64,000 bases of DNA from Diabrotica undecimpunctata (lineage: Eukaryota > Arthropoda > Insecta > Coleoptera > Chrysomelidae): the NCBI RefSeq assembly GCF_040954645.1, contig NC_092810.1, positions 68,012,660 through 68,076,659 on the forward strand, read 5' to 3'. Shown one piece after another: positions 43,092 to 52,855 of this stretch. How positions within the stretch are numbered: the stretch's first letter is position 1; each line of letters opens with the position of its first letter. The notes beneath the pieces were generated by a model. The model had not been told where the DNA came from, did no database searches, and was given only the letters and a program-made list of their open reading frames with translations. The position numbers were made by a program, and so were the translations under genes.

Positions 43092-44240
43092 TTATATATT
43101 AATATTCTCACTAACACTCTCTTGCTGCATTGGCAACGGACACAAATGACGAACAGAGCGAATAACTGTCTTATTGTTTGTTTTTACCTCTGCCACTCTT
43201 GAAAGTTTATCTTTACCGGAATGCAAGTTAATAATACGTCCCAAAGGCCATCTACATGGTGGTTGTTGATAACTGCGAATTAACACTAAAGTTCCAATCT
43301 TCAAATGGGACGAAGATTCTTTCCATTTGTATTGCTGTTGCAGTTGCGAAACGTATTCTTTCACATAACGATTCCAAAATTGTTGATATATATGACGAAT
43401 CGTTTTGTAGTTGGAGAGCCTGCCTATCGGGAGTGTGCTTAAGTCAGTATCGGGAATGGTTGTAATAGGACGGCCAATCAGGAAATGGGAAGGAGTAAGT
43501 GGCGTTAGGTCAGTTGGGTCGTTAGAGAGTGCAAACATAGGTCTAGAATTTAAGACTCCCTCGATCTGAATTAGCAGAGAATTAAAATCTTCGTAGATAA
43601 GTTTTTTGTCGAGTAACACCCTCTTTAAATGGTGTTTCATACTTTTAACTGCCGCCTCCCAAAGACCGCCAAAATTAGGCGCATACGGTGGAATGAAATG
43701 CCAATTTATATTATGATCAATAGCGTAATTGTGAATATAAGTATTATTTTTTAAAAGAAATTGACCAAATTGTTTAAGTTCATTGCGAGCTCCAACGAAA
43801 GTGGATCCATTATCTGAATAAATGTCATTGGGGATACCTCGTCGAGCTATGAAACGCTTCAAGCAGGATAGGAAACAGTCTGTTGTGAGATTTGTAATGA
43901 GTTCAAGATGAATTGCTTTGGTACAAAAGCATACAAAAACACAAACGTACCCTTTTATTTCTTTGGCTCCCCTACCCGATTTATTGTTTAGTAAAAATGG
44001 TCCTGCAAAATCTATGCCACAGTGCTGAAATTGCAGTGATGGGGTTGTGCGAGCTTCGGGCAAACTGGCCATTGGACAACTGGCAAATGTAGGTTTAAAT
44101 TTAAAACAAGTAAGACAATTTCTTACCGTTTTTCTTGCAAGGTCTCTCCCCCGAATTGGCCAATAATATTGTCGAATTGATGAGAGAAGGAGTTGAGGAC
44201 CTGCATGTAATAGGACTTTATGTTTATGCTCAAATAGCAA
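43092..44240 (-). CDS. BEL/Pao integrase and Pol C-terminus
   Basis: 382 open residues. The coding region really begins upstream: NHVLRVGGRLRLSG lies at about 44290-44340, one base out of frame with the preceding RT frame. Visible: H2C2-type zinc region (HKHKVLLHAGPQLLLSSIRQ, CLTCFKFK), DDE core with FQHCGIDFAGPF, IYSDNGSTFVGARNELKQF and NFGGLWEAAVKSMKHHL, then the BEL-specific tail (DUF5641-like: LTPSHFLIGRP, QFWNRYVKEY, LKIGTLVLIR, WPLGRI, GKDKLSRVAEVKT). All three catalytic residues are kept. The only defect seen is the single-base frameshift separating it from the upstream frame. Confidence 0.9.
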   Translation of the reverse strand: MLFEHKHKVLLHAGPQLLLSSIRQYYWPIRGRDLARKTVRNCLTCFKFKPTFASCPMASLPEARTTPSLQFQHCGIDFAGPFLLNNKSGRGAKEIKGYVCVFVCFCTKAIHLELITNLTTDCFLSCLKRFIARRGIPNDIYSDNGSTFVGARNELKQFGQFLLKNNTYIHNYAIDHNINWHFIPPYAPNFGGLWEAAVKSMKHHLKRVLLDKKLIYEDFNSLLIQIEGVLNSRPMFALSNDPTDLTPLTPSHFLIGRPITTIPDTDLSTLPIGRLSNYKTIRHIYQQFWNRYVKEYVSQLQQQYKWKESSSHLKIGTLVLIRSYQQPPCRWPLGRIINLHSGKDKLSRVAEVKTNNKTVIRSVRHLCPLPMQQESVSENINI

Positions 44241-44320
44241 CTTAGTGAAAGGATGATTAGATGAAATTAATATAGGGTATTTAGAGTTAAAGTCTAATCC
44301 AGATAATCTAAGTCGACCCC

Positions 44321-47218
44321 CTACTCGTAATACATGATTACATCTAAAAATGGAGTAAGATTTGAAAGTTTATGTTTCATTGGTAATGGTTTATTGGAAT
44401 TTAAAATAGATATTTTCTCTGCAAATGAATTCAATTGTGCAAGTTTTATTATGTATGAAATATCTTTACATCGGGCTTGTAATTCTGAAAGGTCATTAGA
44501 ACCCGTTACTAGGTCATCAACATAGAAATCATTAAGAATTGTCTGTGAAGCTGTCGGTAATGTATTACAGTTATCAATTGCTAATTGATTTATGCATTTT
44601 ATTGCTAAGTATGGCGAACTAGTACAACCATACGTAACGGTGTTTAATTGATAAATTGAAAATTCATCTGCTGGGTTGTCCCTCCACAGGATCTGTTGAA
44701 GGGGCTTGTGTGCATCATGTATAAGGATCTGCCTATACATTTTACTAACGTCAGCAGACACAACATACTTGTATAGTCGGAATCTAATTAAAATGTCAAA
44801 TATGTTATTTTGCACCTTTGGTCCAACATATTGTAACTCATTGAGAGACCATCCAGAACTACTTGGACTTGATCCATCGAAGACCACTCTAAGTTGAGTA
44901 GTCAAACTACTAGGCTTGTATATGCTATGGTGGGGAAAGAAATAAGTTGGTTCAGTGACCATGTCACTTTCCACCCTGGTCATGTGACCTAAATCGATAT
45001 ATTCATGTATAAAATTTTTGTATAATTGATAAAATTGAGGATGAGTTTTGAATCGGTTTTCGAGTGATATGAATCGTTTTTTTGCTATTTCTTTTGAATC
45101 TCCCAATAAATCGGTAGAATATTTGAAGGGCAACTTCACTACAAACTGACGGTTTTCATTTCTTCGAGTGTGTTTGGTAAATAGTTCCTCACACTGGACG
45201 TCATCTTTTGATAACATCATAGGTTCATTTATCTCATTGAGTTCCCAGAATTTACGTAACTGATTGTCTTCTGGTATAAAGCATTGTGAAAAATTGCATA
45301 ACGACGTTGATATCGGATTCATTACAGTACCAGATATTACCCACCCAAGTTTGGTATTTTGAAGCACTGGTGCATGTTTTCCTAATTTAATATTACCATC
45401 TAATAGTAGTTCCCAGAACAAACTGGCACCTATGATCATGTCAACTTTCTGAGGAGTATTGAAAGTAGGATCAGACAATTCGATATTTTGAGGAATGGAA
45501 ATTGTAGAGATATCAAATTGTTGTAACGGAATAGTTGAAATGAATGGTGTTACATAACAAGATAATTGAAATTGGAAACTATTTTTGTTTGAGAAAATTG
45601 TAATTGAAGTTTTCTTTTTTAAAGTAGAAACCACTTGGTTAATACCAATAATAGCTAATTCGGTATTGGTTAATGGTAACCCTAACCGTTTGACAAACTC
45701 TTCGGTAATCAAATGGGATTGAGCTCCTGAATCGAGCAGAGCTCTACATTGATGCAATTGATTGTTTTGGTCTTTAACTTTGAATGTTACTGTCGACAGA
45801 ATTATATTAGATTGTGTATCTCTGTCTGTAACTAAACATTGTTGATTTGGGACTGAAATTGTTTGAATATTGTGAGAAATTGCTTGTGAATTGTGTGACA
45901 CCTGGTCACTATCATTTGGATGATTATGAGCACCTACTGATTGAATTGTGTCTCGAGAATTGTATTGATTATTGTTGTTGTATGCATTTGACTGTGTGTT
46001 TTGACTTTGATATGAACGAGAATAATCTTGATGTAATAAAGTGTTGTGTTTACGTTTACACTTACGACATGATCCGCTACTGCACCTTTCCTTGGAGTGA
46101 CCAAAACGTAAACAATTCGGACAAAGTTTTAAAGATTTAATCTTTTCCCATCTGTCATTAATTGTTAATCTTAAAAATTCGGGGCAAGAATATATTAAAT
46201 GATCACTCTTGCAAAAATTGCACTGAATTTGATTTATTGCTAAATGAAATTGTGATCGAGATTGTAGAGGTTTCTGAAACCCAGAGTGACTTTTAACGGT
46301 CATCATTGAGGAGGAATGAGGCTCTTCTTGAGATTGTAATATGTCTTGTCTCTGTTTAAGGAATTCAAGAAATTCATTTAAATGAGGCAATTCGGCAGAA
46401 GTGTGGTATTCTTTCCACTTATTTTGAGTTACTTTGTCTAATTTATTGTACACAACATGAATAATTGTCATATCCCATAGAGACTCTTTAGTGAGCTTCA
46501 TTCCTTCTAAATATGATAAATGCTTTGAAACTTCATCGATTAACCCTCTGAATTGCATGAATGTGCCTTTATGTATCGAATTTAAATTGAAAATAGATTT
46601 TAAGTGGGTGTCGACTAGAAACTTTTTTCGATCGAATTTGTTGCAAAGCATATTCCATGCAGCATGGTAGTCTTGGGAATCAGTAAAACCTTCTATTGTT
46701 CGTTTGGCATAACCTTCCAACGCAGCCTTTAAAAAATTAAACTTTTGACCTGCACTTAATGATGAATTTGAATCGATAGTGTTTATAAAATTGGTTTTGA
46801 ATTCGAGCCACTGCTCATATTCACCATTAAATGTAGGAAGCTTGATTTTCGGCAAAAGAAAATTTTGAAGTGGATCGTGATTAACTACATTTTGAGGTGT
46901 GACATTTATTACCGGAGAAGAATTGTTTATGTATTCCTCTAAATATGAAATTGCTGTATAAAATTGATTTTCAAATGGATCACGTTCATTAAAATGAATT
47001 TCTAATTGATCGTCCGAACATTTCTCCTCGATAGATTGCTGAATAATTTCAAATTGACTTAATAATTCAAGATTATTTTTGTATCGCATATTTACATCGC
47101 CTAATGTCGGTTTAAGTGAACCATCAATTATTTTATTTACAAAATTTGTTAATGAAGTTAATTTACGTTTAAGAGAACCTCTATTTCTTATTAATTGTGC
47201 AATATCTGAGCTCGACAT
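44321..47218 (-). CDS. BEL/Pao Gag-protease-RT polyprotein, deleted at its C-terminal side
   Basis: Start ATG at 47218. Gag has the BEL DUF1759 capsid (PTFNGEYEQWLEFKTNF, LKAALEGYAKRTIEG) and Cys/His knuckles at about residues 337-400 (CNFCKSDHLIYSC, CPNCLRFGHSKERC, CRKCKRKHNTLLH). An A17-type protease follows with ALLDSGAQSHLI at about 492. RT has RVVFDGSS, VSADVSKMYRQI and FYVDDLVTGS near 896. After KDISYIIK the chain jumps to LAQLNSFAEKISIL and KLSNLTPFLD, which normally lies just before the integrase; roughly 500 residues are missing. The stop at 44321-44323 results from the one-base frameshift after FLD. Confidence 0.92.
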   Translation of the reverse strand: MSSSDIAQLIRNRGSLKRKLTSLTNFVNKIIDGSLKPTLGDVNMRYKNNLELLSQFEIIQQSIEEKCSDDQLEIHFNERDPFENQFYTAISYLEEYINNSSPVINVTPQNVVNHDPLQNFLLPKIKLPTFNGEYEQWLEFKTNFINTIDSNSSLSAGQKFNFLKAALEGYAKRTIEGFTDSQDYHAAWNMLCNKFDRKKFLVDTHLKSIFNLNSIHKGTFMQFRGLIDEVSKHLSYLEGMKLTKESLWDMTIIHVVYNKLDKVTQNKWKEYHTSAELPHLNEFLEFLKQRQDILQSQEEPHSSSMMTVKSHSGFQKPLQSRSQFHLAINQIQCNFCKSDHLIYSCPEFLRLTINDRWEKIKSLKLCPNCLRFGHSKERCSSGSCRKCKRKHNTLLHQDYSRSYQSQNTQSNAYNNNNQYNSRDTIQSVGAHNHPNDSDQVSHNSQAISHNIQTISVPNQQCLVTDRDTQSNIILSTVTFKVKDQNNQLHQCRALLDSGAQSHLITEEFVKRLGLPLTNTELAIIGINQVVSTLKKKTSITIFSNKNSFQFQLSCYVTPFISTIPLQQFDISTISIPQNIELSDPTFNTPQKVDMIIGASLFWELLLDGNIKLGKHAPVLQNTKLGWVISGTVMNPISTSLCNFSQCFIPEDNQLRKFWELNEINEPMMLSKDDVQCEELFTKHTRRNENRQFVVKLPFKYSTDLLGDSKEIAKKRFISLENRFKTHPQFYQLYKNFIHEYIDLGHMTRVESDMVTEPTYFFPHHSIYKPSSLTTQLRVVFDGSSPSSSGWSLNELQYVGPKVQNNIFDILIRFRLYKYVVSADVSKMYRQILIHDAHKPLQQILWRDNPADEFSIYQLNTVTYGCTSSPYLAIKCINQLAIDNCNTLPTASQTILNDFYVDDLVTGSNDLSELQARCKDISYIIKLAQLNSFAEKISILNSNKPLPMKHKLSNLTPFLDVIMYYE

Positions 47219-47596
47219 TATTTATTTTTTAATTGAAATGTTCGTAAATATCTCTAAACCTGACAAGTTATAATACCATGCAAATTCAAAAAGATAAAAA
47301 AAGTCTGAAATACCAGAATCTATAAATAGCACTGCGATAAAGGTTAAGGGTAGGATTTATCTTAAGATGGTATATAAGTGGAACAGACTTACAGCTTTTA
47401 GGGATGCGCGTCTGCAATCGCTCAGCAAATTGGCCACAGGAACACCGCTTCGTGTTTGTCAACGTTCTTTTGACTCGCTGTCCCGTTCTCTGATGGGTTG
47501 AAAGGCACAGATGCACTAATAGAAACTTTCCTAATCTTGCTTTACTTTTAACAAATTGATGATTTAAAAATTGAAATTGTTACGATTTACCACCGA

Positions 47597-47614
47597 ATCC
47601 GGCTCGAAGGACCA
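47597..47614 (-). promoter_or_regulatory. Primer binding site, tyrosine-tRNA type
   Basis: On the minus strand TGGTCCTTCGAGCCGGAT, 10 bases inside the 5' LTR. It is complementary to the 3' end I know for insect tRNA-Tyr (ATCCGGCTCGAAGGA plus CCA). Confidence 0.8.
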
Positions 47615-47624
47615 AAAAATTGTA

Positions 47625-47923
47625 TGTTTAAATTGTTGAATTAAATTGACTGGTCGCTGGTTGATCGTGGTGGTAAATAGTTGTTCGATAGGGTGAAGAA
47701 ATAACTTATAAAATGAAATCTCTTCACACGTTCTTTATTGTCTGCTCTTATGGCAACATATGGAAACATACTACCTTTATAAACTTGTAATGACTTTGCC
47801 TAGGGCTGGCAGGGTTGCCGTCTAGGCAAATTAAAACTTAGGTCTAAGAATTTACATATATGTACATAGAATAGAAATATTTTGAAACAATAGAATAAAA
47901 ATATTTTGAAACAATTTTAAACA
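47625..47923 (-). repeat. 5' LTR of the BEL element (right side)
   Basis: 299 bp, nearly identical to 42740-43038. Confidence 0.92.
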
Positions 47924-47924
47924 G

Positions 47925-47927
<3 letters not shown>

Positions 47928-47999
<72 letters not shown>
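47928..47999. repeat. TA microsatellite
   Basis: About 70 bp of TA beginning in the BEL target duplication. It occupies the place where the rest of the piggyBac gene should be. Confidence 0.9.
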
Positions 48000-48003
<4 letters not shown>

Positions 48004-48423
48004 AGAATTACTGGATATTAGTGACTGTCAATATAAACAAACAACACAGTTTATTAGGGTTGCAGTCAGAAAATTGGCCGGGATGTTAATGAAACACTCT
48101 TGTGACTTTTCGTCTAGCTTTCGGAATCGTTTTGTTCCTTTTTCAAGACACTATAATAAGAAAAAAGTGTAAATATTTATAAAATATCACAAATCTTCAG
48201 TGCAACTTACTAGTCGTTGAGATTATTTACAAAAGCATAGACACTCAACATTAATAACAACACACATAAAATATTATTAATTTAAATTATTAATTTAAAG
48301 TTTTCGACGTTTCTGTTTGTAAAAAATTAAGCGATTTGTATTTAAAAAAAATCGTGAATTTTATTTCTACACACTAGATTTTTTTTACTAATTGCACAAG
48401 TAGCTTTCGATAGGAAATTTAAT
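48000..48423. repeat. Non-coding; Penelope-type terminal fragment suspected
   Basis: Contains CTTGTGACTTTTCGTCTAGC, then TTTCGGAATCG...TTTTTCAAGACACT, a pattern seen in terminal repeats of Penelope-like elements. No frame. Confidence 0.35.
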
Positions 48424-48894
48424 TGATAATTTTTCGACTGTTCTAACAACCATTCAAATTTCGTCATTTTGTGTCATGTGGAACAATTTCACCCAATCAT
48501 GTCAACATTAGACTGATAATTGCATTCAGTGCAATTTTCAATCCCTATGACGATCGAGTTTGACAACTTCATCCAAATAAATTTATAGATCTTCTATAGT
48601 AGAGAACAGCAACGAATCTAATGTTAACTTAAATTTTAATAATTGTACTTTCACTAACTGTACTTTTAATAAATAAATGTTTCGTTATGTTGAGTTATGA
48701 TTTTTTTTTCGAAAAATTATCCGCCGAATATCCCTCGGACATTGATGAATGCCTCATAATTTCATGACAAATTTCTCAAGCTCGTTGCTTGGTAACAGCA
48801 CTCAGCCTTCGGCTTCGTCCTGTTACCAAGGAACGAGCTTTCGATTGTCATGAAATTATCACGTCTGTTATCAATGTCCTAGGGATATTACTAC
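48424..48894 (+). mobile_element. Hairpin-ended repeat, copy 1 (471 bp, non-coding)
   Basis: Begins TGATAATTTTTCGACTG and ends GGGATATTACTAC. It matches copy 2 (48895-49550) in the first 150 bp or so and in the last 280 bp; the middle coding part of copy 2 is absent. Near the right end is a long hairpin: TTCATGACAA ... AAGCTCGTTGCTTGGTAACAG / CTGTTACCAAGGAACGAGCTT ... TTGTCATGAA (48760-48856), with the loop CACTCAGCCTTCGGCTTCGT. Confidence 0.75.
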
Positions 48895-49550
48895 TGATAA
48901 TTTTTCGACTGTTCTAACAACCATTCAAATTTAGTCATTTTGTGTCATGTGGAACAATTTCACCCAATCATGTCAACATTAGACTGATAATTGCATTCAG
49001 TGCAATTTTCAATCCCTATGACAACACGATCGAGTTTGACAACTTCATCCAAATAAATTTCAAAATGTCACGTTTCGGCAATGAGAATGTTCAAAGTATA
49101 AATGCGCTAATCAAAGAAAAAATTCCCAGAAATACAACCTACAGTCACAAATATATTTGGGGAATATTCATGGAATTTTGCTGCGGACGAGAATGTGAGT
49201 TGAATGAACATAGAAGCTTAGAAGAATTGGCGTTGATACTAAAAGATTGGGCCGTCAATATGAGAAAGAAAAATATGAGTTCATTTATTTTAATAATTTT
49301 ACTTTCACTAACTGTACTTTTAATAAATAAATGTTTCGTTATGTTGAGTTATGATTTTTTTTTTTCGAAAAATTATCCGCCGAATATCCCTCGGATATTG
49401 ATGAATGCCTCATAATTTCATGACAAATTTCTCAAGCTCGTTGCTTGGTAACAGCACTCAGCCTTCGGCTTCGTGCTGTTACCAAGGAACGAGCTTTCGA
49501 TTGTCATGAAATTATCTCATCTGTTATCAATGTCCTAGGGATATTACTAC
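48895..49550 (+). mobile_element. Hairpin-ended repeat, copy 2 (656 bp, with Crypton-like N-terminal ORF)
   Basis: Directly follows copy 1 head to tail. Same left and right ends; the hairpin is at about 49415-49513. It differs by an AACA insertion near 49022 and a coding block at 49065-49290. After it the flank reads TGAGAATAAG, so TGA occurs at the left edge, the junction and the right edge. Direct tandem arrangement with shared ends is what integration of a tyrosine-recombinase element next to an existing copy would give. Confidence 0.65.
49065..49290 (+). pseudogene. Crypton-like recombinase N-terminal fragment
   Basis: ATG at 49065: MSRFGNENVQSINALIKEKI then RNTTYSHKYIWGIFMEFC, HRSLEELALILKDWAVNMRKK. 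This resembles the N-terminal SAM-like core-binding region in front of DUF3504/Crypton tyrosine recombinases (pattern: T-x-x-x-x-x-x-F-x-x-W, then L-x-x-FY/W-x-x-x-R-K-K). The open frame runs to 49415 only because it enters the repeat's 3' region. The catalytic domain is absent. Confidence 0.55.
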
Positions 49551-49699
49551 TGAGAATAAGTTTACTTCTGTATGGCGATTTTTCGTTTTAAAATGTTTCT
49601 TGTACGTTACAGAACTATTCTGCTGGAGAAAATTTAAGTTACAAACCACCTTCCAAACAGCCACCTTCCAGACACAATGGATTTTTGAGACATCTGCAA

Positions 49700-50110
49700 T
49701 CAGGCATATTTATCGGGGACACTAAATGCTAGTTCTATAAAACCCTGATCAGACCAATGCTCACCTATAGTTCAGAAATCTGGATACTGACAATATCGGA
49801 CGAATCAAAACTGGCATTATTTGAAAGAAAGGCTCTGCAACATATATATAGTGGTGTATGCAAAAGTGGCATTTGGGGTAGACGATACAATTTCGAATTG
49901 TAACAAGTTTACGGAAAATTTAATGTTTTAAAGCTGATTAAGTTTAGAAGTCTGAGATGCATGGGTCATGTCGAGAACATGGAACACTCTGAATCAGCAA
50001 GAATCATAACAACACAAGGTGAAAAAGCTATACAAGGGGCGGCCAAAAATATTGTATATGGATCAAGTACAGAAGGATTTGAGATAATTTGAAACTAGAA
50101 ACTAGCTAGA
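49700..50110 (+). pseudogene. LINE RT C-terminal fragment
   Basis: Motifs FYKTLIRPMLTYSSEIWILT, LALFERKALQHIYSGVCKSG, LRCMGHVENMEHSESAR in order, with stops. A different LINE group (I/Jockey-like LTYGSETW) from the IANVRNG family. Confidence 0.65.
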
Positions 50111-50429
50111 TAATAGACCAGATCAATTAGCATATAAAAAGCCTTTTGCGTGACATTCGTTGATACAGGTATATAACAATGTAAGATCGCTATTTTATTT
50201 TAAATATTAAAAACATGAATCTACATGAGTCTACATGAATTCTGAAAACACCAAATTGAAGAGGACGGCACCAAATTGTACAAAAGTTCTGAGATTTTAA
50301 GCTTATAGACATTTAAAATAACTCAGACACATCAACACACAGGAAGATAATTTTTTTTATTTGAAATGTAGGCATTTTTACACGAATTTAACAAAATACA
50401 ATGTACTACGACTCTTATAATTCGATTTG

Positions 50430-50640
50430 GACGTTTTTTATTGCATAGATTATAAAAATTCAATTAGATAATTTGTTAATTGTTTATTTAACCGAGTAAT
50501 TTGTTTAAACAATTTAAAATAAAGATTTATTTTGCAAAATTTGACTTTTTTCTTATTATTATTAGTGGAAAAGTTTATAAAATAATAGATAACTTAAATA
50601 TTTATGTATTATAGTTATAAATATAATCTTTTAAAAATAA
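50430..50640 (+). repeat. Left arm of a large inverted repeat
   Basis: The segment with ATTGCATAGATTATAAAAAT, then TTTAACCGAGTAATTTG and TTATGTATTATAGTTATAAA is found as reverse complement at 52706-52855 and 53866-53910. The family is not recognised. Arms are AT-rich, with several substitutions. Confidence 0.7.
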
Positions 50641-50941
50641 ATTTTCCAAAAAATTAATTTTTTATTTGAAAATCAAATTTATACGTGTTAATTATTGGGC
50701 TCAACTAATTCGGCTAGTAGAGAGAAAACATTAGATACAAATAAACTGTAGACAATTTCGTTGGCTTGATAGATTTAAAAAGAAACAGAAAAGCAACTAA
50801 AAATTTATTACCCAAGTAGGCATATAACAAGCATGTGCTAAAATACCTGATGTAAATCTTTCCACAGATAAAGACTTACCGGACTTACTCCCCGATTCCT
50901 CAACTTTTGACGACAATTAAAAGTTTGAAGTATCTTCTAGC

Positions 50942-51084
50942 TAATTACTATTTAAATGGGAATAAGCCACAATTAAAGGTTAAAATACGTTTATTGACGT
51001 TTCAATTTCCACTTCGGAAATTGAAACGTCAATAAACGTATTTTAACCTTTAATTGTGGCTTATTCCCATTTAAATAGTAATTA
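50942..51084. repeat. Perfect palindrome, 69-bp arms, 5-nt loop
   Basis: Left arm 50942-51010, loop ACTTC, right arm 51016-51084, with no mismatch that I could find. Arm sequence contains TTATTGACGTTTCAATTTCC and GGGAATAAGCCACAATTAAA, matching the Penelope-type ends near 57560, 58010 and 38010. It is probably two terminal repeats in inverted contact. Confidence 0.92.
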
Positions 51085-51179
51085 ATTTAAAATGCCACAA
51101 GAAAATAGCTTCAGAACAATATTAAGAAACCGTTATCTTCTAGCTAGTTTTGTAAACATATAAATACTGTCAAGTAATC

Positions 51180-52375
51180 CTTAAACAATTAATTATTAAG
51201 GCCTAATTGTTAAAAATGGTGTTAAGTACAGAGGAGTAAGTGTTTCTTGTGGAGCATTATTTTCGATCATACGGAATCGGCCGACGTAATAGTGCAAGTC
51301 TGCAATACGTGTGTGATCAATTCACACAACAGTTTAATAAACGTTCTTCAAGTAATGCTGTAATTTTGAAGGTTGTTGAAAAGTTTAGAAATACGGGTAA
51401 CGTATTGTGCCAACGAAAAGGAAACTCAGGGCGTCCCAGGACAGTTAACAACAACGATAACTATGAATGTGTTTTTGAGCGAATCTTGGAAAATCCGAAA
51501 GCCAGCCAGACAAGAACAGCGTGGCATCTTGGCTTAAGACGAACTTCCTTGAAAGAATCCTTAAGGAGCTGGGTGCATTTTAGTATGTGATACAATTACA
51601 TCCCAGGGATTATCAGAGTAGAGTGAAATATTGTGCCAGAATTCTTGCATTACAGTACGAAAATCGTGAATTTTTGAAAAATGTATCGTTTTCAGACGAA
51701 GCACATTTTTATTTGTCAGACCATGTAAATCGTCGCACAAATCGATTTCTGGGCTTTGCCAGACCAGATGAAGTTCCTTTACATAGCGCAAAAGTGAGTG
51801 TCTGGTGTGCAGTTTCGCGACACGGACTCATTGGTCCATAATTTATCGAAGAAAATGCTAGACAAGGCACACTTAATCAACAGAGGTACATACAAATTTT
51901 AACACGCTTTACCCCTGATCTACGTCAATTTTGTCGTGCACGTAATTTGGCATTTCGAGACCAATTTTTTCCAGCAGGATGGAGCAATTTGCCATAATGC
52001 TGTCACAGTTCGTCAATTTCTTTAGGGACATTTTCCAAACAAATTCATTTTACGATTTACTGACTTACCCTATCCTGCACATTCTCCAGACTTAACATCT
52101 CCAGACGCATACATTTGGGGCATGGCTAAAACTGCCGTTTTTAAACGGGCACCACAAACCATCAATGAGTTAAAGGATGCCGTTAGAGCCTTCTTCGCGC
52201 ACTTGGGATAACCTTCATTCCATAACATTACGAGAAATCTGGAATATCGGTATGAATTCTGCCTTGAGAGAGGAGGAGCTCATTTAGAACATGTTATAAA
52301 GTGTCAATAATATGTATTTTTTAAAACAATAAAATAATTGCAAGTTCAGTACTGTTTATTTTGGGCTATACTGTA
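51180..52375 (+). mobile_element. mariner-superfamily element, DUF4817 type
   Basis: Contains the transposase pseudogene 51216-52310. The right terminus reads, as reverse complement, TATACAGTATAGCCCAAAAT, near-identical to the end at 16.19 kb. A matching left terminus was not found, so the left limit is approximate. It lies between the arms of the 50.4-53.9 kb inverted repeat. Confidence 0.7.
51216..52310 (+). pseudogene. DUF4817-type mariner transposase
   Basis: ATG at 51216 (MVLSTEE) followed by a stop and frameshift; the next frame has VFLVEHYFRSYGIGRRN, VCDQFTQQFNKRS and a paired helix-turn-helix up to 51590. The DDE domain follows in other frames: VSFSDEAHFYLSDHVNRR (first D), PLHSAKVSVWCAVSRHGLIGP, a FQQDGAICH motif (second D, near 51975), and YPAHSPDLTSPDAYIWG (third D). 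It ends YEFCLERGGAHLEHVIKC. At least four frame breaks. Confidence 0.82.
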
Positions 52376-52705
52376 TGTTACATTTATGCAAGCTTGTATT
52401 AACATAATAAAACCTTCCATCATCCAATGGTATCATTCTTATGTTCCATTTATCGCTTTAGACATATTTTGTTCACAAATATTCAGCATAAAATTTTTAA
52501 TCATTTAGGAAAAGTACATGTAAAAACAAATTTCAAGTAAATTATGATTTTAAACATCTCTAAATCAATTTCATTTTTTTGTAAAATTTTTAAAGTGTGT
52601 CTCGTTTTCGCCTTTTATGAATTGTCTCCTATTTCACGCCCAACAGCAAATTATACAAAGTTTATAACAATTAATTTGTTTAAAATATATTTCTAATGTT
52701 TTTCA

Positions 52706-52855
52706 AAAGATTATATTTATAACTATAATACATAAATATTTAAGTTACCTACCATTTCATAACCTTTTCTAATAATAATAATAAGAGAAAAGTAAAATTT
52801 TGCAAAATAAATCTTTATTTTAAATTGTTTAAACAAATTACTCGGTTAAACAAGC
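52706..52855 (-). repeat. Right arm of the large inverted repeat, first part
   Basis: Reverse complement of about 50495-50640 with scattered differences. The arm is continued at 53866-53910 after a LINE insertion. Confidence 0.7.

Larger units (their letters stand above)
42740..47923 (-). mobile_element. BEL/Pao LTR retrotransposon, very young, internally deleted
   Basis: Two 299-bp LTRs (42740-43038 and 47625-47923, TG...CA) with one difference that I could find, and the 5-bp target duplication GTTAT at 42735-42739 and 47924-47928. The element reads on the minus strand: LTR, tyrosine-tRNA primer site, Gag-protease-RT frame, integrase frame, purine tract, LTR. The part coding for RT thumb and RNase H is missing, so the copy cannot be autonomous although it moved recently. 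Confidence 0.93.

Noticed and set aside
48424..49550. CRISPR-like or satellite array
   Set aside because: Only two units of different length, an animal genome, and element-like hairpin ends; not a regular array.
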